A stretch of 36,097 nt of DNA from JBBIRM01 sp037441765. Its GTDB lineage: Bacteria > Desulfobacterota > BSN033 > UBA1163. The notes below the pieces were generated by a model. It made no database searches, was not told the origin of the DNA, and saw nothing but the letters and a program-made list of their open reading frames with translations. The stretch covers positions 1 to 36,097 of the forward strand of contig JBBIRM010000012.1 of assembly GCA_037441765.1 (NCBI GenBank), read 5' to 3'. The translations under genes and the position numbers were made by a program. Of the stretch, positions 8,733 to 15,937 are shown piece by piece; within the stretch, counting starts at the first letter, position 1, and each line of letters opens with the position of its first letter.

Positions 8733-9101
8733 TTAAGTTGGTATTACCCTACCATAATCATCCTCAATGCGGATGACATCATCTTCTGAAAAATCTTCTC
8801 CCCTCTGCACTTCAATAAAATAAAGAGTTCTCTCTCCTATATTCTCAATCCTGTGTGCAGTTCCAACCGGAATATCAATAGAGTCCCCAGTTTTTAAAAA
8901 GAATTCTTTCCCATCAAGGGTCACTTTTGCCTCTCCTTCAATAATCACCCAGTGCTCGCTACGAAGACGATGGGTTTGATAACTCAAACGATGTCCTGGA
9001 TTAACCCAGATCCGCTTGACCTTATGGGTGGTTTGTTCTTCAAGAACTAAAAAACCTCCCCATGGCCTTATCTCTTCCAAAGAATCCCCCTTTTCTTTCA
9101 C
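8733..9101 (-). CDS. Mannose-6-phosphate isomerase, cupin (type II) family
   Basis: A 122-aa single-domain cupin equivalent to the C-terminal isomerase domain of bifunctional ManC/AlgA proteins. It would interconvert fructose-6-phosphate and mannose-6-phosphate and feed manC. Visible are RPWGGFLVLEE, the metal-binding HRLSYQTHRLRSEHWVIIEG block (His and Glu ligands) and the VGTAHRIENIG second cupin motif. I start it at GTG 9101, because GAAGGAGG lies 7 nt upstream. The ATG at 9164 would overlap the glycosyltransferase and has a poor ribosome site. A separate mannose-1-phosphate mutase is not in this window. Confidence 0.85.
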   Translation of the reverse strand: MKEKGDSLEEIRPWGGFLVLEEQTTHKVKRIWVNPGHRLSYQTHRLRSEHWVIIEGEAKVTLDGKEFFLKTGDSIDIPVGTAHRIENIGERTLYFIEVQRGEDFSEDDVIRIEDDYGRVIPT

Positions 9102-9132
9102 GAGATATCCTCCTTCGAGTTTTCTAATAATT

Positions 9133-10254
9133 TTAGGTCTGTTGAGAATATTGGATAGAATCATTGGAAATCTTAATTTCCAATGATCTTCCGAAATTTG
9201 AGGTTTTATATAAAATGTAATTAAAAAGCTCTACAAACTTACCCGCAATAACAGATGATGAATTTTTCTTTACAAAATCTTCTGCTATCTTCAGAGTAGA
9301 GCGAACCCTATCGCTTCCCTCAAACACTTCCTTTAAAGCCATACCCAGTTCGCTATATTTTAAAACTTCTCTATCAAAAACCTCAAAGAAGTTGGTATCG
9401 TAGGCAAGAATTGGGCAGCCCGAGCCCAGGCACAAAAAGGCTGTGGAGGGAACCACAATGGCCTCTGCTGAATCCTTGTGGACAAGCAGGGCATCCGAGG
9501 CATGGAGGTAGGTGTATAGTGTTTCGATTGGTATATCCCCTTTTCTCAAATCAATGAATGGATATATAGCCTTTACTGCCTCAAAGAGTTCATACCAATC
9601 AGGGATGTGGGTCATTGTAAGAAGAACAAGGGGGTAATTTTCATTTACCCTTTTAATCGTAGGAAGAAGATGAAGGTGACGATAAACCCCTATGCCATAA
9701 TTAAAGATGATTTTCTTATTTAAGGGAAGATTAAGTTTCTTCCTTGCCTCAATTTTATCTCCATGCTGAATGGGATGGCATGGATAGGGGATGATAAAGA
9801 TTTTTTCCACAGGGTAAATTTTCTCCAAAAACCTCTTATACCTCTCGTCAAAGCAAACAATGGCGTCCCATTCAAACTTGTAAAAAATAGGGTCCTTTGG
9901 AGGCTTCCCCTCATGGACGACAAAAACAGTTTTACACCTCTTTCTTATTGTGGGATAGACCTTCAAGAGGTCCTCCATTGGAAGGATTTCGAGGTTCTGG
10001 ACGACAAACACATCAGCATCTAAACTGGCGAAGGGCTCTGGATCGAAAAAGTAACCTTCAGTTCTTTCTGGTTTAGGAAGGCGATAACATCTTCTTACGT
10101 AAGGCTCATCTGAGTCGCTTTGGTAACCTTCCCATTCCACTGGGGCAAGGACACTTAGTTCATGCCCCATCTCCACCCATGCCCTTCCAACCAGTTCTGC
10201 ATGAATTGATACCCCGCAGGGAATGTTCCATCGACTCATCATAGCGATCTTCAT
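9133..10254 (-). CDS. GT4-like glycosyltransferase, paralogue 1
   Basis: A 373-aa soluble GT-B-fold transferase. It begins MKIAMMSRWNIPCGVSIHAE, the N-terminal glycine loop of GT4 enzymes, and shares blocks such as VVQNLEILPMEDL, PYPCHPI.HGDKIEARKKL and CLGSGCPIL with the proteins at 12074-13129 and 14797-15912. The C-terminal donor region (HKDSAEAIVVPSTAF) has Ala where the second Glu of the usual E-x7-E motif would be. ATG 10254 is chosen over the GTG at 10263, because AGAGGTGA sits at the right distance. Donor and acceptor are unknown; GDP-mannose is the natural guess from the neighbouring genes. Confidence 0.8.
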   Translation of the reverse strand: MKIAMMSRWNIPCGVSIHAELVGRAWVEMGHELSVLAPVEWEGYQSDSDEPYVRRCYRLPKPERTEGYFFDPEPFASLDADVFVVQNLEILPMEDLLKVYPTIRKRCKTVFVVHEGKPPKDPIFYKFEWDAIVCFDERYKRFLEKIYPVEKIFIIPYPCHPIQHGDKIEARKKLNLPLNKKIIFNYGIGVYRHLHLLPTIKRVNENYPLVLLTMTHIPDWYELFEAVKAIYPFIDLRKGDIPIETLYTYLHASDALLVHKDSAEAIVVPSTAFLCLGSGCPILAYDTNFFEVFDREVLKYSELGMALKEVFEGSDRVRSTLKIAEDFVKKNSSSVIAGKFVELFNYILYKTSNFGRSLEIKISNDSIQYSQQT

Positions 10255-10274
10255 ACTTCTCACCTCTCATGATT

Positions 10275-11147
10275 TTAGAACAGATCCAGCAACTCCTTCT
10301 TTTCTGCTGTAGCACCGCAGATCACTCTATCCGCAGCACCATAATAGACAAAATATTTGTCTTCAACCTCACAGATACCACACCCAAATACCACCTCTCT
10401 CACCTCACCCCGAAGTTCATAATCTTCTTCTGGTTGAAGTATAGGATCTGGATATCTTCCGATTACCTGAGAAGGGTCGTTTAAATCGAGAAGAGCTACC
10501 CCTAACCTGTAGACATTCTCTTTATCGATCCCATGGTATATCAATAGCCAGCCCTTCTCTGTCCTGACAGGTGGGCTTGCTGAACCAATCCCGATCCCAT
10601 CCCACCTCCCTGGAATAGGCTCCATAACCTTTTTGAAATCCCCCCATCTTAGGAGGTCCTCTGAATAGGCAATCCAGATGCTTCTTGGTGGATCCATAGG
10701 TCTATGAAGCATGACATATTTACCATTGATCTTCTCCGGGAAAAGGACTGCATCCTTGTTTTCCATATCAGGAAGGACAACTCCATACCTTTCCCATTGA
10801 ATAAAATTTTGGGTAGAAGCAAGGGAGACCCTCACTCCTTTATTGGAATATGCGGTGTAGGTCATATAGAATCTGCCTTCAATACAGACAATCCTCGGAT
10901 CTTCGCAACCCTTGCTCTCGGCAACTCCTCTTGGAGTAAAGACAGGCTTATCAAACCTAAAGAACTCATAACCATCAGCACTTACTGCATAGCCAATCCT
11001 CGAAATGTCGTCATCCCCAACTGCTCGATAAAGGAGATGGAAGAGACCATTCTCAAAAATGGCCCCTGGGTTGAAGACCAGTTTTGATTCCCAATCATTC
11101 TGTCTCCTCGGTTTTAGAACGGGGTTCTTAATGAAACGTCTCAACAT
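10275..11147 (-). CDS. GH130-family beta-mannoside phosphorylase-like enzyme A
   Basis: A 290-aa five-bladed beta-propeller enzyme. GH130 members phosphorolyse beta-mannosides (beta-1,4 or beta-1,2) to mannose-1-phosphate, or run in reverse to extend chains. The family signatures are present: NPVLKPR and FNPGAIFENGLFHLLYRAVG near the N-terminus, GCEDPRIV (the conserved EDPR with the likely catalytic Asp), and the late YYGAADRVICGAT. There is no signal peptide, so it acts in the cytoplasm. It is immediately followed by glycosyltransferase paralogue 1 and preceded, 15 nt away, by a second and clearly different GH130 gene. Confidence 0.88.
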   Translation of the reverse strand: MLRRFIKNPVLKPRRQNDWESKLVFNPGAIFENGLFHLLYRAVGDDDISRIGYAVSADGYEFFRFDKPVFTPRGVAESKGCEDPRIVCIEGRFYMTYTAYSNKGVRVSLASTQNFIQWERYGVVLPDMENKDAVLFPEKINGKYVMLHRPMDPPRSIWIAYSEDLLRWGDFKKVMEPIPGRWDGIGIGSASPPVRTEKGWLLIYHGIDKENVYRLGVALLDLNDPSQVIGRYPDPILQPEEDYELRGEVREVVFGCGICEVEDKYFVYYGAADRVICGATAEKKELLDLF

Positions 11148-11162
11148 CTTGTCATCCCTTCC

Positions 11163-12089
11163 TTACAAGTCGTAGGTAGCCAAACAGACGAATCGGTCGG
11201 CCGCTCCATAATATAAAAACCAGCGTCTTCCCTCTTTGACCAATCCTTCTGCCACACAGTGGTTCCCTTCCCCATATTCTGCTCCATAGTCTCTTTTTAA
11301 CTTCAATAGGGGCTTATCGCTTCTCCACAATATCATGGTGGGGTCTTCCCTTGAAAATAAAACCCCTGCGGGTTTGTAAATGCAATCCACCCCCCATCCA
11401 TTGTATATGAGAAAGATACCTTCTTCTAAGAGGATAGGGGTTGGGCCTGGTTCCACCCCTTGAGAGTCAAAATATCCGGGGCGTGTGGAGAGGACAGGTC
11501 TTTCGATGGGTTCGAACCAGTTCTTAAGATCATCGGAATAAGCAATGCCGATGGCAGTGGTCCAAGGTTTTTCTTCACCCATAAAATACATCACAAACTT
11601 TCCATTGATCTTCTCAGGAACAATGACACCTGCCTTCAACTGTCCACTATTCCACCCACCTGGTCGAGGATTGAGTACTGAACCCTGTTTGGTCCAGTGG
11701 ATCAGGTCCTTAGAGGAGGCGATGCAGATATTTGAAACATTATACCTAAGACTATTCCCCACGTAGGTGAGATAGTAATTCTCTCCTATTTTTACAACCC
11801 TCGGATCCTCACATCCCCCTCGGTCAAAATCCTCTCCTGGTATGAGCACGGGCTCTTTATAACAGGTGAAGTGAAACCCATCTTCGCTTTCAGCCAAACC
11901 AATCCTGCCTGTAACCCCATCTGAGGCTTCAGCTCGATAGAGCATAAAAAACTTGCCATCTTCTTTCCATACAGAAGGGTTATAGACCTTCTCCGACTGG
12001 AACCCCTCTGTTGGTCTCAGGATTGGGTTTCTCCTGTAATCTTTAAAAGGTCCTATAGGAAAACCTCTCTCATTTACAGGTATCTGCAT
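11163..12089 (-). CDS. GH130-family beta-mannoside phosphorylase-like enzyme B
   Basis: A 308-aa propeller enzyme without a signal peptide. Motifs match enzyme A: NPILRPTEGFQSEKVYNPSV, FMLYRAEASDG, GCEDPRVVKIG (catalytic Asp region) and YYGAADRFVCLAT at the end. An N-terminal extension and many differences make it a distinct paralogue, not a recent copy. It starts 16 nt inside the end of glycosyltransferase paralogue 2. Tandem GH130 pairs with different chain-length preference are known for beta-1,2-oligomannan in Thermoanaerobacter, and this pair may divide labour in the same way (inference). Confidence 0.88.
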   Translation of the reverse strand: MQIPVNERGFPIGPFKDYRRNPILRPTEGFQSEKVYNPSVWKEDGKFFMLYRAEASDGVTGRIGLAESEDGFHFTCYKEPVLIPGEDFDRGGCEDPRVVKIGENYYLTYVGNSLRYNVSNICIASSKDLIHWTKQGSVLNPRPGGWNSGQLKAGVIVPEKINGKFVMYFMGEEKPWTTAIGIAYSDDLKNWFEPIERPVLSTRPGYFDSQGVEPGPTPILLEEGIFLIYNGWGVDCIYKPAGVLFSREDPTMILWRSDKPLLKLKRDYGAEYGEGNHCVAEGLVKEGRRWFLYYGAADRFVCLATYDL

Positions 12090-13129
12090 GTTGGTCTTCC
12101 AAGTTCTATAAAGAAATCAATAAATCGCTTCGCGATGATTTCGGGAGAATTGACTGAACAAAAACCATCTGCTTGATCAAGAACAAATTTCCTCTTTTCT
12201 CCATCCCTAATAAGTAAGTCCACTAACTGATCTCCGAGGTCTTGAATATCGTGGTAATGAAGAACCTCGTTCTCAAGAGGCTTAAAATAGTCAGACATCC
12301 CAGGGACAAGAATTGGACATCCTGCGCCGAGTGCCTGAAAGGCCGTTGATGAGACAACTCCCAGGAAGAGGCTTTGAAATTTGTGAAGAATGACCACGTC
12401 CGAGGCAAAAAGGTAGTCGTCAAATCTATCTTTGGAGAGGACCTTTTCTTCCCGAATAATCATCCATGGGGGAATCCTTCCCCTTTCCACCATTTGATAA
12501 TTTGGAGGAACGACGAAGAGGAGGATGGCCTGTCCATATATTTCTCTGGGTAAGTCCCTGACAAAGGGCTCATATCCTCTATGGCAGAAGACATAAATAA
12601 TCTTTTTATCCAGAGGAAGACTGAGTTTCTTCCGAGCCTCCACTTTATCTCCCCTTCGAATTGGAAAACAGGGAAAGGGAATCAGTTTTGCATTGGGATA
12701 AACCTCTTTGAGGAACTCCTGTCTCTCATCGAAGTAGATGACGCCATCCCAGACGAATTGATAAAACCATGCCTCTTCTGGAAGCTTGTTCTCATGGACC
12801 ACATGGACAATTCTTGCTCGACTCCTTAGGAGGGGAAATATCTTTGCAAGGTTCTCCACTGGCAACATCCTGAGGTCCTGGACTACAAGAACATCAAAAT
12901 TGGTGGTAAGGATGGGACGGGGGTCAAGGAAATTGGTCCTTTGGGTTCCAATACATCGGACCACATAATCCTCATCCCTTGAAGTGAAACCTTCCCCATG
13001 ATAATCATAGCCTACATGGCTGAATATGGTGACTTCATGTCCCATCTCACGCCACGCCTTACCAATTGGTTCTGCATGGACTGCTACTCCAGAATCGGTG
13101 TTCCAGGCAGTCATCATTGCGATATGCAT
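12074..13129 (-). CDS. GT4-like glycosyltransferase, paralogue 2
   Basis: A 351-aa relative of the proteins at 9133-10254 and 14797-15912. It shares MHIAMMTAWNTDSGVAVHAE at the start, LDPRPILTTNFDVLVVQDL, a VWDGVIYFDERQEFLKEVYP block and PFPCFPIRRGDKVEARKKL. In the donor site neither Glu of the standard GT4 E-x7-E motif is evident (HKFQSLFLGVVSSTAFQALG). It is therefore the most divergent of the three and may have altered or lost transferase chemistry. A GGAG ribosome site precedes the ATG. It overlaps both neighbours by 16 nt (phosphatase upstream, GH130 enzyme B downstream), consistent with one polycistronic message. Confidence 0.78.
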   Translation of the reverse strand: MHIAMMTAWNTDSGVAVHAEPIGKAWREMGHEVTIFSHVGYDYHGEGFTSRDEDYVVRCIGTQRTNFLDPRPILTTNFDVLVVQDLRMLPVENLAKIFPLLRSRARIVHVVHENKLPEEAWFYQFVWDGVIYFDERQEFLKEVYPNAKLIPFPCFPIRRGDKVEARKKLSLPLDKKIIYVFCHRGYEPFVRDLPREIYGQAILLFVVPPNYQMVERGRIPPWMIIREEKVLSKDRFDDYLFASDVVILHKFQSLFLGVVSSTAFQALGAGCPILVPGMSDYFKPLENEVLHYHDIQDLGDQLVDLLIRDGEKRKFVLDQADGFCSVNSPEIIAKRFIDFFIELGRPTCRYL

Positions 13130-13536
13130 GGCTCAATCTCCTTTGAACTGCGAAGGCTTTCCTGTATCGTCTCTTCAAGTTTCGGCATAGGTGTGATTTT
13201 AGGTTTTTTCGAAGATACAAAATCAAGTGCCTCACGATATCCAAAACCAAGGCTGCAGAGGTATCCAATCACGATGGAGGCCGACCTCCCAACGCCATAA
13301 TGGCAGGCTACAAGAATCTTATTAGAAGCAATCCGATCCCTAATCCAGCAGATAGCCTCCCACATTTTTTGAGGGGGGATGATGTTCCCATCTTTCAATG
13401 GGATTTTTTTATATTCAAGTGAACGAGGGTTTGCCTCAATCTCTTCAGCTACGTTGAGCACACACCCCACTCCATTTTCCAGACTCTCCAAATCCCCTAA
13501 ATCTCCAATGGCTAACCTTTCCAGGATATGGGTCAT
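13114..13536 (-). CDS. Dual-specificity (cysteine-based) phosphatase
   Basis: A 140-aa DSP-fold phosphatase. The P-loop ACHYGVGRSAS gives catalytic Cys78 and Arg84 (C-x5-R). Asp49 in LKDGN is the likely general acid, and the early LAIGDLGDL...VLNVAEE is the usual DSP start. It acts in the cytoplasm. AGGAGGTAAAAG directly before the ATG supports this start, even though it lies 92 nt inside the preceding glycosyltransferase gene. Family members hydrolyse phosphotyrosine/phosphoserine, but also inositol phosphates, phospholipids or phosphoglycans. Because inositol-3-phosphate synthase is in the same operon, a phospho-inositol or phospho-sugar substrate is plausible (inference). Confidence 0.85.
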   Translation of the reverse strand: MTHILERLAIGDLGDLESLENGVGCVLNVAEEIEANPRSLEYKKIPLKDGNIIPPQKMWEAICWIRDRIASNKILVACHYGVGRSASIVIGYLCSLGFGYREALDFVSSKKPKITPMPKLEETIQESLRSSKEIEPCISQ

Positions 13537-14779
13537 CTTTTACCTCCTCATCCAGAATAGGAAACCTCGTCCCACTTTTAACGGCCTCTTCTAAAAGGAT
13601 ATGTTTTTGGGCTTGATTCTTAAAGGAATATTGATTTGCAAATCGATCGCTACTCACCTCTATCCTCCTACATAGGTTTGGGTCCTTTATTATCTCCACT
13701 ATCTCATCAGAAATTTCTTCTATTGTTTGAGCAGAGGGAAGCCCTGACAGCGAAAGGGTCTCCCCAATCCCTTCAATGTTACGGCCAGCGATCGCAACCC
13801 CTGTTCCCTGTGCATGAGCCATTCTTCCGGATTGGGTGGCATTACTGCACCAGAATACAGCAACATCCAACGCCCTGAAGGCGAGCGGAAATAACTCCTC
13901 TGGGATATAGTCTTCGTAGAAAAGATTCTCCTTTCCATCGTGAATAGATCTTAAGGCCTCTAAGATGGGAAAACAAGCCTCTCTTTTTTTATCTTTTCTC
14001 TCCTGAATCTTTCCAACGAAAAGGGTGATCACCAAATGTTTTGGAAGTCTCTCTCTAATCCGCATGCCTATCTCATAAAGTTGAAGAGGGTCCTTGTCTT
14101 GAGTGATGAATCCATAATTTCCCAATAATAGAGTTTCTCCTTTGAGGAGGGACTTCCCAAACCCCCTCAGCCGGATTTTCTCAGGGGGAGCAATGGATGG
14201 TAACTGAGAAAGGTATTCGAAGAGTTTTTCTCTGGCATACTCTTTACTCACCCTCGGATAATGGTGAATACCATGCCTCAGAACCAGAACCTTCTCTTCA
14301 TATTGGGGGAAGGCCTTAATAACTGCTTGCCGTGCACCTATACTAAAGACTGTAATAAAGTCCAATAAAGGCAAGGCCTCCTTCAGGAGTTCCACCTCTT
14401 TCTCCTGCATCCCCCAGGGGGTTTCTTTAGATTGAAAATGGATAGTATGGAAACTTGCTCCCACCTTCTTTCCCCTTTGCTTCCCATATTCAATTAATTT
14501 TAAGAAGTGTGTATTTGTTCTCCCCCACATCCCAAAAGAGTGTTGAAACCATAAAACATCTCCCAGGATCGTCTTCGGGAGAGAAGGATTTTCAAGAGAT
14601 ATGTGATACCTCACTGAATTACCTTCCTTGACCTCCCTCTCTCCATAACACTGAGAGAATTCATCCAATTGAAAAGCAATCACCTCCCACTTCTCCTTAG
14701 GCATTGTTCTGGTTAAGTAATGGGTGTATGTTCCAATTCCGCACATCGCGGGAGGAAAAGTGGATACAAAAGAGATCAT
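13445..14779 (-). CDS. GT4-family glycosyltransferase (distinct from the three paralogues)
   Basis: A 444-aa GT-B transferase. It begins MISFVSTFPPAMCGIGTYTH, the N-terminal glycine loop of GT4. LRHGIHHYPRVSKEYAREKL, LLGNYGFITQDKDPLQL and SNATQSGRMAHAQGTGVAI mark the inter-domain and donor regions. The start is placed at ATG 14779, which follows AAGGAGGTGA; the ATG at 14860 would overlap the previous gene. The last 30 or so residues are read from sequence that also encodes the phosphatase in another frame. They may be a non-homologous tail or reflect a lost stop codon. Sugar specificity is unknown. Confidence 0.78.
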   Translation of the reverse strand: MISFVSTFPPAMCGIGTYTHYLTRTMPKEKWEVIAFQLDEFSQCYGEREVKEGNSVRYHISLENPSLPKTILGDVLWFQHSFGMWGRTNTHFLKLIEYGKQRGKKVGASFHTIHFQSKETPWGMQEKEVELLKEALPLLDFITVFSIGARQAVIKAFPQYEEKVLVLRHGIHHYPRVSKEYAREKLFEYLSQLPSIAPPEKIRLRGFGKSLLKGETLLLGNYGFITQDKDPLQLYEIGMRIRERLPKHLVITLFVGKIQERKDKKREACFPILEALRSIHDGKENLFYEDYIPEELFPLAFRALDVAVFWCSNATQSGRMAHAQGTGVAIAGRNIEGIGETLSLSGLPSAQTIEEISDEIVEIIKDPNLCRRIEVSSDRFANQYSFKNQAQKHILLEEAVKSGTRFPILDEEVKDDPYPGKVSHWRFRGFGESGKWSGVCAQRS

Positions 14780-14796
14780 CTCCTTCACCTCCTTGA

Positions 14797-15912
14797 CTAC
14801 GAGGCAATCATCCCCTGTAGGAGGGCCGATTCCTCCCTTTTCGGCAGGATGATAGAACACCTCCTCTCTTCTCTAAGGGATTGAAAGAGATCTATGTATT
14901 GCCTGGCGATGACCTCCGCTGAGTTTCTCTTTACAAAACCCTGCATGGCATTTTGGTAAACCTGATATCTCTCCCCTTTATCTAAGAGCTCGACGAGCAT
15001 TTCTTTAAACTCCTCGAGATTAGAATAGGTCACTACCACTTCCTTTAAGGTCTCAAAGAAAGGAGAGTCTGATGCAAGAATTGGACAGCCCGATCCGAGA
15101 CATTGAAATGCTGCGCTGGAGACTACCGCCCCTTCACAAGGATTTCGATGAAGGATCAGGACATCTGATGCATGGAGATAATCATAGAGCACTTCAATGG
15201 TGGGAGATTCCTTCCGAACCTCCATCTCAACTCCATCCACCATTTGAAGTTCATCTAAATCCTTTTGCGAGACAATTAAGACAAGGGGCGAAATCCTCGA
15301 ATTCAACTCCCTGATGACAGGAAACAATGGAAGGTGTTCTTTGATTCTCTGACCAAATATCAATATGATCTTCTTTTTAAGAGGAAGCCCTAACCTCTTC
15401 CTCGCTTCCATCTGATCTCCTTTTCTTACTGGATGGCAGGGAAAGGGAATGATTTGAATCTTATCGGCTGGGTGAACCTTTTGTAGAAATGCCTCATATC
15501 TTTGATCAAAACATACAATCCTATCCCAATCAAATTGGTAATAGGATGGGTTGGAAGATGGTTGATTATCATGGACGATAGATACGGTTGGAACTTTTTT
15601 CTTAATATGATAAAAGATTTTGGCCAATTCATCCATTGGCAACATCCCAAGATCCTGAACAACAAAAATCTCATAATCCGCTGAAAGAATAGGTCTTGGA
15701 TCAAGGTAGGCACGAGGATGATTGGATGTGGTAAAGCACCTAACAACAAACTCTTCATCTTTTCCAACCATCGTCGTCCCATGAAAATCATGTTTGAAAA
15801 AAGTGAAGATTTGAAGGGAATGACCCATGTTAATCCATTCGCGACCAACCAACTCAGCATGAACAGAAACCCCTGAATCCGTATTCCATGCTGACATCAT
15901 GGCTATCTTCAT
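14797..15912 (-). CDS. GT4-like glycosyltransferase, paralogue 3
   Basis: A 371-aa soluble GT-B enzyme and the closest to the consensus of the three paralogues. It has MKIAMMSAWNTDSGVSVHAE, LDPRPILSADYEIFVVQDL, FDWDRIVCFDQRYEAFLQKV and PFPCHPVRKGDQMEARKRL. The donor motif reads CEGAVVSSAAFQCLGSGCP, keeping the first Glu but with Ala at the position of the second. A strong ribosome site (AAGGAGGGATGAA) precedes the ATG, 25 nt after inositol-3-phosphate synthase. It is the first glycosyltransferase in the operon and is therefore a candidate to add the first sugar to an inositol-based acceptor (inference). Confidence 0.8.
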   Translation of the reverse strand: MKIAMMSAWNTDSGVSVHAELVGREWINMGHSLQIFTFFKHDFHGTTMVGKDEEFVVRCFTTSNHPRAYLDPRPILSADYEIFVVQDLGMLPMDELAKIFYHIKKKVPTVSIVHDNQPSSNPSYYQFDWDRIVCFDQRYEAFLQKVHPADKIQIIPFPCHPVRKGDQMEARKRLGLPLKKKIILIFGQRIKEHLPLFPVIRELNSRISPLVLIVSQKDLDELQMVDGVEMEVRKESPTIEVLYDYLHASDVLILHRNPCEGAVVSSAAFQCLGSGCPILASDSPFFETLKEVVVTYSNLEEFKEMLVELLDKGERYQVYQNAMQGFVKRNSAEVIARQYIDLFQSLREERRCSIILPKREESALLQGMIAS

Positions 15913-15937
15913 TTCATCCCTCCTTAACTTTCTCTTC

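Noticed and set aside
13445..14779. Frameshift in the glycosyltransferase C-terminus
   Set aside because: Possible but not shown; no second frame continues the transferase motifs, so it is reported as an overlap.
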